Shown here one piece after another: positions 1 through 9,399 of a stretch of 64,000 bases of DNA; the stretch's first letter is position 1, and the number at the start of each line of letters is the position of its first letter. The notes under the pieces were generated by a model. That model had not been told where the DNA came from. It searched no databases and saw only the letters and a list, made by a program, of their open reading frames with translations. The position numbers and the translations under genes are program-made. This DNA is from Lampris incognitus (Eukaryota; Chordata; Actinopteri; Lampriformes; Lampridae): contig NC_079222.1 of NCBI RefSeq assembly GCF_029633865.1, forward strand, positions 32,059,813 through 32,123,812, written 5' to 3'.

Positions 1-180
1 TCATTTAATCTCATCTCACCTCACCTCATTTCATCTCATCACATCTCATTTCATCACATCTCATTTCATCTAATCACATCTCATCACATCTCATCTCACC
101 TCATTTCATCTCATATCATCTTATCTCATCTCATCTCATTTCATCACATCTCACCTCCTCTCATCTCATCTCATCTCATT
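1..180. repeat. CTCAT/TTCAT pentamer array
   Basis: Imperfect tandem array of CTCAT, with variants such as CACAT and TTCAT, running from the window edge to about 178. Read on the minus strand it is GATGA/GAGAT. The same pentamer forms the 3' tail of a non-LTR element at about 31475-31530, so this is likely an expanded retrotransposon tail. Confidence 0.85.
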
Positions 181-1245
181 GTGGGCAGTGTGACCAGTGG
201 AGGTTAATTGTAGTAACACCGCCCCTTTAAGTTTGTATTAGCTGGTTTGATACATGGCGGAATGTTTGGTTGCTACTTGAAGGCATTTGGTCGCTGCTTG
301 TAGAAGCAGAAAGTGCAAGTTGATTCCACACGGCCAGTGGACGGTACACAAGGAAGTGTGACAAATACAGGTGGGCAACAGGAGGCTACAGCGTTTGAAT
401 TGTTACCCTACCCAGTGACTTCCGCCTAACAATAGGGTAGGTGATTGAACCATAACCAAACATTTCATCAAGGGTGATGTGGTTAATACGTGGACTAAAT
501 GTATGCTTTTGTTTTACAGCTTTTGCATATTGCTGTCAGCCGCTGTTCTTCTATTGTTTTTTACTTTTATCATTTTTATCTGCCGTGTTATTGCTGCTAG
601 TGGTGGTTTTGTCATTTTATTTTTGCCAACCAGTTACATTAACAACTAAGCCCTCTAAGTGAAGTTGGTTAGCCATAACTGTGTTTGTTTCTCATAGTCT
701 GGATGCATTTTATATCAGGCCATTCATAGTCAACCATAACTGGGCCCACTGATTGGGACGTTAGTTTGAAGCGCTCACCGTTTGTGCTCTGTGTGCATTT
801 TTGTAGTTTCCTAGCCCTGAGTTGGCTTCTTGGTGTGATTTTTATGCCTATTGGCACTTAGCCTTGAGTTGGCTCATTTATTATTATATGTAGATGGAGT
901 GATTGCTGTGTGAGACTTTTTGCTTCTTTATTTGCATGCTAACTATAGATTCGGAGTGTTCCGATGTCCCTATCAGTGGCCCAGTTTGTTTGAGGTTGGA
1001 TGACCTATGCCATCTCTGTTCATTTTGGTATAGTTGTTTTTATTGACGTATTGCTACAGCAGTAAAGGTTCTTTTAATCTGTTCTCCCAACCAACTGAAT
1101 GAATACTTTTGTGTGTATTTTGAAACCTTTTGGTCTGTTCATTCAAACTGAACACGCATCTGTACACTTTCTCCGGGTCTCCCACCCTGTAATTGGGGGG
1201 GGGGGTTGTCACTATAGTAGTGGTTGGAATACTAGCAACCCCCAG
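181..1245. other. No gene recognised; unclassified spacer
   Basis: AT-rich sequence between two CTCAT arrays. Short open frames exist but have no family signature. A run of G sits near 1195-1206. Nothing else can be supported. Confidence 0.5.
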
Positions 1246-1375
1246 GGTCCATCTCATCTCATCTCCATCTCCATCTCCATCTCATCTCATCTCATCTCAT
1301 CTCATCTCATCTCATCTCATCTCATCTCCATCTCATCTCATCTCATCTCATCTCATCTCATCTCATCTCATCTCA
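1246..1375. repeat. Second CTCAT pentamer array
   Basis: Near-perfect CTCAT repeats with interspersed CTCCAT units, about 130 bp. Same motif as positions 1-180, about 1 kb away in the same orientation. Confidence 0.9.
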
Positions 1376-1479
1376 GCTTGTACAAAATCTACAACGGCAA
1401 AATCACAACAACTTGCCCAACTTGAGTCTGTGATTCGACAGCAATGAACTCTTATAAACAACATCTCTATTGGACAAGG

Positions 1480-2230
1480 CGTGCGAAAGTGCCGCGCGTA
1501 TACGTTCACTCACCTCTCGCAGCAGAGTAGAGTAGAGTAGAGGGATGAGCGCGTTCATGGACGCCAACAGGACAGCGTCGCGCAGCGAAATTTAAAAAAA
1601 AAAATCCTCCATCATTTGCAAAACAACATCGCGCAAGTCAGAGCGACGATCCAGGTCGTTGCGTGACACGGCGTCGTATAGCCCTACACGGCATATGAGG
1701 ACTGGTTCTGGGTTTCTTGGTCCAAATCCTTCACCCACCCACCCACCCACCCACCTTTTTCTACTCGACAGTCAGGTTCGCACACAGGTACACAGCGAGC
1801 CGCACGCCCTCGGTTTGGGTGGGGGGAGAGCGGGGAGGAGGGTGACGGATGAACCGTGCCACGCCGCGACTCCCGCTGCGCACGCGGGTCTCACCCAGAT
1901 CCCTGATACCACACATCCATCAACACCTCGATCTGTCCCCCTCAACGATGTCACGCATGCGACACTATTTCAACATTTTGAGCAACAAGGACAATCCGGA
2001 ACAAGCCGCTTTTCGAGGCGTGGGCTTGTCGGTTTTAAAGGGACAAGCACAAGACGGGGGATGCCATCCGGCAAGTGCGGCTGACACCACCGTAAACCCT
2101 CCACCAGGGTCCCTCTACCACACATCCATAGGAAGTGGAACAACAGCGCACTTCTGCAGCCCGCAGACGCTGTAATCCCGTTAGCTGACCAGCGTCCCCG
2201 GGTGCGCCCATAACTGATGTGTGAAGGTGT
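1480..2230. other. CpG-rich block, possible promoter or first exon, unassigned
   Basis: This stretch is richer in G+C and CpG than its surroundings, with many CGCG and GCGC words. On the minus strand a good-looking splice donor (GAGAG then GTGAGT) lies at about 1512-1521. Upstream of it, an open stretch of about 50 codons runs from roughly 1735 to 1595, broken by a homopolymer. I do not recognise the peptide. It could be a first exon and promoter of an unidentified minus-strand gene, or a decayed GC-rich repeat. Confidence 0.25.
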
Positions 2231-2550
2231 GTCAGTAACTCTGGAGACTTTCTGACCAGGAAGTCGGATTATTCAAATGAGCTGCACGGCTCACTAGAGT
2301 CATGCCGCAGCCTAATTAAGGTTGCCTGGTTTTCCTATGAGGTCTTTTTATGTCGTCGCAGGTCCTGCTCTGTACTGTGTGCGTGTGCGTGCGTGTGCGT
2401 GCGTGTGCGTGCTCCTTTCCTTTATCTTGCTTTTGTTGCTGCTTTTCCACCTTTGTCTTATTTCATCTCTTATTGGATTTTGATGTTTCATTGGCTCATT
2501 TGTTTTCATCACGTGTCCTCTTTATTTTACTATAAAGCACTTTCGATCGA

Positions 2551-2760
2551 TCAATCAATCAAGTTGCATTTTATATAGCGCTTTTCTAGCTGCAACAGCC
2601 ACTCAAAGCGCTTTACATAAACATAAATTAACTTCTTGGCCTTGTTAAAGGAGGTACTATATAAACAAAGCTGCTGCTGCTGCTGCTGCTTCTTCTTCTG
2701 CTTCTTCTTCTTCTGCTTCCTCTTCTTCTTCTCATTATTACTGAGTATTGTCATAAAATA
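2551..2760 (-). repeat. LINE-type 3' tail fragment plus CTG/CTT simple repeat
   Basis: Positions 2565-2630 carry the phrase tatagcgcttttctag followed by caaagcgctttac, typical of fish retroposon 3' ends and seen again near 6113, 56990 and 62470. A CTG/CTT-rich simple repeat follows at 2670-2735. Confidence 0.5.
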
Positions 2761-2763
2761 TTC

Positions 2764-3030
2764 ATGGCTTTCAGTCACGTGGTTTTTGTTGCTATGACCA
2801 CCATCTTGAGAACCGCGGTCCCCAGGAAGTTTGAAAGACTGTCCAGAATCGCTCACTTAGCCACGGAGGAGAAGCAGCGTTATCTGCAAAAAATCGAGTT
2901 TTTAGAATTGGATCCTTATCTTCTATCCAAAGACCAATTAACCCCACTTCAGTCTGCTATAGACCTTCCTCATTTTACGTTTCACGACGTTTACGTGTAC
3001 CTCGTCCGCAATCCCTCGCCATACTCAGGC
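2764..3030 (+). pseudogene. Fragment of a repeat-associated ORF (N-terminal part)
   Basis: About 89 codons open from ATG 2764. The frame contains LATEEKQRYLQKIEFL and then FHDVYVYLVRNPSPYSG, with no domain I can name with certainty. Similar phrases occur in multicopy fish and invertebrate proteins of SWIM/YqaJ transposon-associated type; that is recalled family knowledge, not shown here. The frame loses sense after the PYSG residues, where a miniature LTR element (minus strand, 3105-3280) and its leader begin. I read it as a truncated mobile-element gene rather than a host gene. Confidence 0.35.
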
Positions 3031-3104
3031 GTCCCCGCGCTTAAGCATATCAGTTCCTTCACGCCTCAGAGCGCCTACGCTTCCGATGGCCTTACGGTCG
3101 CCCC

Positions 3105-3280
3105 ATCCTACTTCTGACACCAATGTAGCGAATTCGGGGGACAACGCAACCACAGAAACTGCCGCGGCCGGGAAGCGAACCCGTACCGCCCGCACCGCAG
3201 GAGGCATCGCTAACCGCTAGACTAAAGGGTCAGATCCACGAGCCAGCGGTCAGCGTGTCTTCTTATCCACGCACGTTACA
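3105..3280 (-). mobile_element. Short LTR (157 bp) with tRNA-Leu-type primer site; TRIM family copy 1
   Basis: On the minus strand a 157-bp block begins TGTAACG (3280) and ends GCTACA (3124). One spacer base follows, then TGGTGTCAGAAGTAGGAT (3122-3105), which is one mismatch from the complement of a tRNA-Leu 3' end. Inside the LTR are an A-box-like TAGTCTAGCGG (minus of 3214-3224) and a B-box-like GGTTCGCTTCC (minus of 3171-3181), 31-32 nt apart. The block aligns with the two LTRs at 42420-42571 and 42649-42790. No second LTR or polypurine tract is visible beside this copy. Confidence 0.6.
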
Positions 3281-3361
3281 ATATATTACATTTTTTGGGT
3301 TACCCCAGATGTTATGATGTTGGTCAGAATATAGGGGATGATGTGATGTAGGTATTTATTT

Positions 3362-3400
3362 CATGCAAACTATATATATATATAAAATATAGTTTGCATG
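3362..3400. repeat. AT-rich palindrome
   Basis: Perfect inverted repeat: catgcaaactatat pairs with atatagtttgcatg (14-bp arms) around an AT-rich centre. Confidence 0.7.
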
Positions 3401-3890
3401 TTATTATTTCAAACGCAGCAAATAAGCAAAAGGTACATGTTTTAAAAGCAGCAGGAGGAAGTTTCTACTTCTTATATCCTGCCCCCTCTCTGATGCTCAG
3501 TCTACACAATCTCGTTAATAAACTTGTGGGTTTTTTTTTACACATGTAGACTATGCCTTACTCATATACCTTGTCAATGAGTCAACAACAAAAAACAATA
3601 AGAATAGTAATGATGGCAATTAAAAATGGAATAAAAATACGAAAAATAGTGGAAAAAATGAAATTAATTTGTGTGTGTGTGCGTGCACAGGTGCGCGCAT
3701 GTTTATTTATTAAAGCAATAAAAATATAGAGAGAATTCACCCCAACTCTGAAAAAATGCCAGCTTAATAAATAAATAAACAATAAATGATAACTAACTTG
3801 ATAAACTTAACTTGCTAAATGATAACTTTATTTAAATTCCACCTTTCTGAAGAGCGTCACAAGGTGCCTTACACAACAGGACAAAGTAAT
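3401..3890. other. Non-coding spacer
   Basis: AT-rich sequence with a short alternating purine-pyrimidine GTGTGTGTGCGTGC stretch near 3670. No gene or recognisable element. Confidence 0.4.
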
Positions 3891-5090
3891 GCACATAGTC
3901 AAGTCAGTCAAGTCAGTTTTATCTGTATAGCCCAATATCACAAATTCCAAATTTGCCAACATAAAACAACACAATACAATAAAAATGTAAGACACAATAC
4001 CAGATCTGCTCCACAGAACAAGGTAAAACACTGTCAGGATGAAGTCACAAGAGCATAAGAGAATCAGAGCGGATTAAACAAGGATTATGATAAAAATAAA
4101 TAAGATGATTAAAGCAAAATGTAAAGAATTAAAAATGTAAAATTATAAAAGTATAAGATATAAACATTATAAAAAATTAAAAATTGGTCAACAACAGATT
4201 TACTATAAAAAAAAGCCTTCCTGTAAAAGTAAGATTTAAGAAATGGTTTACAAGAAGGCAGTGGGTTTGCTAGCCTAATTTCCTCAGGGACGGAGGTTCA
4301 CAGCTGTGGGGCTCTTACAGAAAATGCCCTTTAGTAAGGAGGCTGGCTGAGGACACAGTTAAAAAGGACCTGCCTGAGGACCACAGGCAGCGTCCAGGCT
4401 CATGGGCTGTGAGTAAATCAGTGATATATGTAGGAGCGAGGCCATGTAGGGCTTTAAAAGTAACCAGTAAAAGTTTAAAAGCAATCCTTTTCCTAACAGG
4501 TAGCCAGGGAAGCATGGCCAGAATGAGGGTGATGTGTTCATGTCTCTGGGAATTGGTTAACAGTCTGGCAGCCGAGTTTTGGACAAGCTGGAGGCGGGAG
4601 ATGGACTTTTGACTGAGCCCTGAATACAGGGAGTTACCATAATCCAGACATGATGAGATGAATGCATGGAGGACTTTTTCAAGGTCCATTTGAGATAGAG
4701 AATGTTTAACCTTTGTGATGTTCCTAATTTGTAGAAAGCAAGACTTTACTACCTTGGTAGTGAACTCTTGCTTGTGTCAAAATGGAGCTTGGAGTCAAAA
4801 AAGAAACCTGCATTGTGGGCAGAGTGTGTAACATTGGAGGACAGGTTCCCTAGACTCGTTTCCATGTTGCCAGTTAGGTCAGGCGGGCCGAATAAAAGGA
4901 CCTCAGATTTGGACTCATTGAGCCGCAGGACGTTTTGTGACATCCTGAACTTAATATCGAAGAAATGAGCCATAACAGGAGAAAGATCGTGTGTGCCATT
5001 ACCAGTAAGTGGGACATAAAGCTGGGTGTCGTCCGCATAACAGTGAAAATTAATATTGTGATGACGGATGATCTGACCCAGGGGTCCACA
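3890..5090 (-). pseudogene. L2-clade LINE fragment, RT C-terminal region and 3' UTR
   Basis: The minus strand encodes the C-terminal domain of an L2-type reverse transcriptase. Translation of about 4689-4315 contains AFISSCLDYGNSLYSGLSQK, then SISRLQLVQNSAARLL, LPVRKRIAFKLL and ALHGLAPTYITDLL, the conserved tail of fish L2/Maui-like pol. Further upstream (about 4973-4749) comes [11 protein letters not shown]. These pieces sit in different frames with stops between, so the gene is dead. The 3' end, at lower coordinates, carries the phrase tctgtatagcccaatatcacaaattcc at about 3918-3945, a shared fish LINE 3' UTR element also present at 29300. No FADD catalytic box was seen; the element is 5'-truncated. 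Confidence 0.75.
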
Positions 5091-5114
5091 TTCCCATCGC
5101 TGTGATCATTATCC

Positions 5115-5256
5115 TCTTCCTCTTCCTCTTACAGTCTTTTTACCTACTAGATTCCTCCTTCATCCTCCTTCTCTTCCCTTTCTTTTATACTACATAGTTT
5201 CTCATCCATAATAGAAGGGTCTTGAACACCACACTTAATCTATGTGTATCCACTCT

Positions 5257-5299
<43 letters not shown>

Positions 5300-5714
5300 C
5301 ACAATTATTTCATTCCACTCTGACGTTAAATGAGGAGCGAGACAAGAATCTCTTACAATATTGTCACACTTTAATATGCTCATGACCAGATGCATGCCGA
5401 TCAGTACAGTACAGTCTCTCTTATTATCGGGCAGTTGTCTGTTCTTCCCCTCCTTACCTCATGTCTTCCAGCTGACACCCCACCAAGCACGTTTCTCCGG
5501 TTACTGAGTATGGACTTTGTTGCGCTCAGTGAGTTTCCCACACATTCCTCTGTTATCAACCAGCAGTGAACAATGGGCCTTTAAGTGCTCACGTGGGGAA
5601 GACACTTCATAAGACTACCTCTGTTCTGCTACATAAGACTACCTCTGTTCTGTTACACATGAACTTTACGCACCTAGCCAACCCATATAAACTAAAGTTA
5701 AACATGGTGTAGCT
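5115..5714. other. Spacer with GT microsatellite
   Basis: Pyrimidine-rich stretch, then (GT)18 at 5261-5296. A 20-bp phrase (ataagactacctctgttctg) is tandemly repeated at about 5609-5652. No gene recognised. Confidence 0.5.
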
Positions 5715-5800
5715 CAGGGATGGGCAACTTTGTTGATAGAGGGTGCCACAAAATGTTTTATCCTCACTACCAGAGGGCCAGATTGTGACCGTGCACTTCC
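5715..5800. mobile_element. hAT-type terminal sequence
   Basis: The sequence cagggatgggcaac at 5715 is the same terminal motif that bounds the small hAT MITE at 61752-61936, and is followed by a ccagagggccaga phrase typical of Charlie-like hAT ends. It may be the 3' end of the hAT element whose degraded transposase lies at 6290-8600 (minus). The opposite terminus was not found. Confidence 0.4.
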
Positions 5801-6289
5801 ACCAGTGGGATACTGTAATCCCATCACTCAATTTACCAATTACAGCCACTAATTTAGTGAAAAGAATAAAATATATACCAACATTTCTATTTCATGAGCT
5901 TAACACAGAAACAAAATGTCCACATTCCCATTATTTCAGTGCAATGGGGGTCTCAAAAACCATCATTCAATAATGTACAGAAGTTAACATTCACACCAAG
6001 GGCAACAACTAATATACGTACATGTTTGCAGTGCATTTCTACTTGCTCTCCCATTCCATGACATATTTCAAATAAACATGCATTGAGCTCAAAGTGGTAA
6101 AATAGGACTGCATTTTATAAAGCGCCTTTCTAGTCTACCCACCACTCTAAGCGCTTTTTTACAATAAGTGCCTCACATTCACCCACTCACGCACACATTC
6201 ATATACTGATGAAGCCATTCAAAGCCCTTGAAACGTACCCACAGGTGGACAAGTACAACGTGCTGTCCTACAATAGACTGCATGTCAAT

Positions 6290-8600
6290 GTTTGTGCGTC
6301 CAGTCCGCATGAGCTGGAAGAATTTAATCTGTCAGCCTGTTTCTCTATTTTGACTTGATGTGCTTCACTGTTGAGAAGCTGCTCTTGCAGATGTATGTGC
6401 GCCCAAACATGCTGGCCATTGCGGGTGCAAAATCCCCCGAGGAGTGGAAAGCAGGACTCGGGTAGTAGTCTCCAAAATAAAATTCCTCTCTCATTGCGCT
6501 TGGCTTGAAAGAAGGGTTTTGACTGTAGTTTGCAAAGTTCAAGCTGCGCCTCTGGGGGTTGCTCACTGACAGCAGCAGAGAGGGGGTCAGTGAATAATAC
6601 AATTTGTGGCTGCATGGCGTGGACATCTTGAAAGCATCCCCTCAACTGCTGCTGCAGCGTTTCTGTGTCTGCTCTGTACTTGGGAAATGTCCTCTCACAT
6701 TCGGGGACATCTTTGTGCATCTCTTCACAGGCAGGGGAAAGTGTGTCAAATTTGGATGGTCGGATGAAACGCCTTCTTTGAGCAGGGCTAATTTACGTTT
6801 AAATGCGTTCATGTGTGCATAGACATTCAACACCATATGGCCTCTTTCCTGCAACTGCATATTAAGGTGATTAAGGTAATATCCACAAGGAAGGCCATAT
6901 TGCAGAGAAGATCTGTATCCCTGAGTTTATTGCAGTAAGCACTTGTATCACGTCGAATGCTGTCCTCCAAGAACACTGGGATTTCAGTGCACAGTGCAAA
7001 AAAACCTCTCCAAGCACTTCCCGCGGCTCATCCATCTGATCCCAGTGTGCATCTGTAAATCCCCATAAAGCGGCACTCACTTCATCCAAAAAGGCTACAA
7101 ACTTACTATGATTGAGAGACCTGTTACCCCCTCAAATGAGATCGGTAACCTTGGTGACTAAATCCATGACATGGCTGAAGTTCATTGTCTTGGCACAGAA
7201 GGCCTTCTGTAAGATCAAAATAAAGTAGGATTTAGCCTATGATTGAAAAAAAAGATCTCACAAAGAAAACCCACATTCACAACCATATATTAATAGTTAG
7301 CTAGCAGTAACATTACCCACCTGATGTATGATGCAGTGCAATATTGGACAGTTAATGCCACTCTGTTGGAGGAGCCTGGCAAATTCAGTGCATCTTCCTT
7401 GAACTGATGGTGTGCCATTGGTAACAAGAGCTGAAAGCTTGTCAAAGCTCCCATGCTCACTTACAACACTTTTAATGGTGCTGAAAACATCCTTGCCCTT
7501 GGTAGTGTCATGCCAAGACATCGATTCCAATAACGCCTTGTGCACTTCAAATGAACTGTCAATGGCTCTTGTGTTAATGAGAAGCTGGCTAACATCCATC
7601 ACATCTGTACTCTCATCCAATGCAAAGGAGGAGCACTTGCTGTCACGCATGATTTGTTTTAGCTTTCCCTCAACATGATTCAGAATGTCAAAATTCTTCA
7701 TGTCACTGTGTGACGGGACAGAGAGGCGGTTTCAAAGTTCTTAGCCCTGTTATCATCTCCAAATGCCACCTCTACTGCAAATAGTTTCACTGTTTCGCCA
7801 TCTGACAGGGTTTCTTTGCTTTAGCAAGCTCAGGGGAAACAACACAAGACGCCTTGAGCAAGGATTCCTGTGTAGACGTGGCTTTGGTAAAGAGGCTCTG
7901 CTGTCAGTGTATTTGTCCTTTGAGAGCAGCGATTATAGTGGCTCTGGCACCTCCGGTGTACATGCCATATGTTATCCAAAGGAGTTGAATCAAGTGCAAC
8001 TGGACTGGTATATATCCGTGAAGACGTTTTGCCTCTCATCCAAGAGGCTTCCTCAGTTCGTGCCTTTCTGACTTGACCAAGCTAGTCTACTACTCGGGTA
8101 GTAGTCTCCAAAATAAAATTCCTCTCTCATTGCGCTTGGCTTGAAAGAAGGGTTCTGACTGTAGTTTGCAAAGTTCAAGCTGCACCTCTGGGGGTTGCTC
8201 ACTGACAGCAGCAGAGAGGGGGCCAGTGAATAATATAATTTGTGGCGTCATGGCATGGACATCTTGAAAGCATCCCCTCAACTGCTGCTGCAGTGTTTCT
8301 TCGTCTTTCTGACTAGCTTGGTCTAGTCAGAAAGGCACGAACTGAGGAAGCCTCTTGGATGAGAGGCGAAACGTCTTCACGGATATATACCAGTCCAGTT
8401 GCACTTGATTCAACTCCTTTGGATAACCATGACCTGGATGAATGAGAACATTCACAGACATGCCATATGTTAAAATCCCTCATAGCTGATTTTGATTCCA
8501 GGCGCACTAAACACATAGGTTTGCCTTTGAATTCCATAAAAAGATATTCTTGCCTGGAAGACACGGTTCTCTATGTCAAGTTTTCTGTTTTTGCTGCTCA
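6290..8600 (-). pseudogene. hAT-superfamily transposase relic (GTF2IRD2/ZBED-like type)
   Basis: Minus-strand pieces in several frames read in order as a hAT transposase. The N-terminal segment (8564-8473) has QEYLFMEFKGKPMCLV and SKSAMRDFNI, resembling the BED-adjacent start of GTF2IRD2-like proteins. A middle segment (7701-7300) has SSFALDESTDVMDVSQLLI and TEFARLLQQSGINCPILHCI. The C-terminal dimerisation region (about 6450-6345) has MASMFGRTYICKSSFSTVKH. Frameshifts and stops break the frame throughout, and a 483-bp inverted-repeat element splits the N-terminal part (7975-8457). It is non-functional. The family call rests on motif recall. Confidence 0.7.
7975..8457. mobile_element. Penelope-like inverted-repeat element carrying a captured hAT fragment
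   Basis: The 483-bp element is flanked by a 15-bp target duplication, acatgccatatgtta, at 7960-7974 and 8458-8472. Its arms (about 7975-8091 and 8301-8425) are inverted copies of each other; the right arm extends about 32 bp further. Between the arms, 8092-8300 is a 209-bp copy of 6456-6664 from the C-terminal part of the surrounding hAT transposase, with about 8 differences and in the same orientation. Each arm holds the hammerhead-like motif CTGAGGA, stem GCCTCT/AGAGGC, then (in the right arm, 8342-8372) GAAAC. Assignment to Penelope-like elements rests on the related family at 25917-26280, which retains GIY-YIG-region coding sequence. Confidence 0.7.
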
Positions 8601-8769
8601 TTTGTAGTTTGTTTTTTGATTTTCGGTTGTTGAGTTACCAGTGCTGGGGGTGCCGCTGCTGGTTGTCTCTGCTGGGGGACATCTTGTCAGGCCTGAACAA
8701 AAGATGAACTCCACAGAGCAGAGCTGTTAAATACAGGGTGACCAATTGGGCTCTACCAACTACCCACCA

Positions 8770-9174
8770 TGTCATAGGGGGGAATGTTATTCTTAATTTA
8801 GATATTTTCTTTGTTTCTTTGGAATATGTTAGGTTTTGGTTCTTTTGCTTTGGTTACTATTTAAATGGGTTAATGTATTGAAGAATTGTCCTGGTTTTTG
8901 TTTTTGTTTTTGTTATTTGTGGTTTAGTTGGTGGACTGATGTTTGTGTGTTACCCCTTTTGTTTCAAAAGGGTCTGACCAGCCAGTATATATGTTCCCCC
9001 TTGTGTTCAGTTTGTAAGGTCAGTTTGGTATGTGAGTTAAGTTCTGTTTAGTTGACCTCTTTTATGGGCCCAGAGCTTTCTGCTATCACGGGGGAATGGT
9101 TTTGGATAAATAAAAACTTGTTTTTTGAAAAAACGACCTGTGATTCCTCTTGCCTACCAGCTTGGTCCCTTACA
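8770..9174 (+). mobile_element. Possible solo LTR
   Basis: A 405-bp stretch begins TGTCATAGGGG and ends CCCTTACA (TG...CA), with aataaaaacttg near 9109 resembling a polyadenylation signal. No second copy lies in the window and the five flanking bases do not match, so this is weak. It might be the LTR of the BEL/Pao remnant just downstream. Confidence 0.28.
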
Positions 9175-9399
9175 GGTGTGCTGCCAAAGAGGGTGAAAAT
9201 GAACATGGTACAAATACATGACAATTTGTAGAGAGACACTTCTACATAGGCGATGGGCTCATGTCCCTGCCCACCAACACAGCCAATCAATCTCCTCCAG
9301 AGGACTCAATAATCTCTCACTGAATCAAACGTCCACCTCCACAATACCGTTTCCAACAGGCCAGCTGTAATGAAGGCTTTCCAACCAAAGTATCATGCC

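Noticed and set aside
1659-2175. Open frames of 108-141 codons in the CpG-rich block, plus strand
   Set aside because: Low-complexity Pro/Thr/His composition with no family match; overlapping frames on both strands suggest GC-driven openness.
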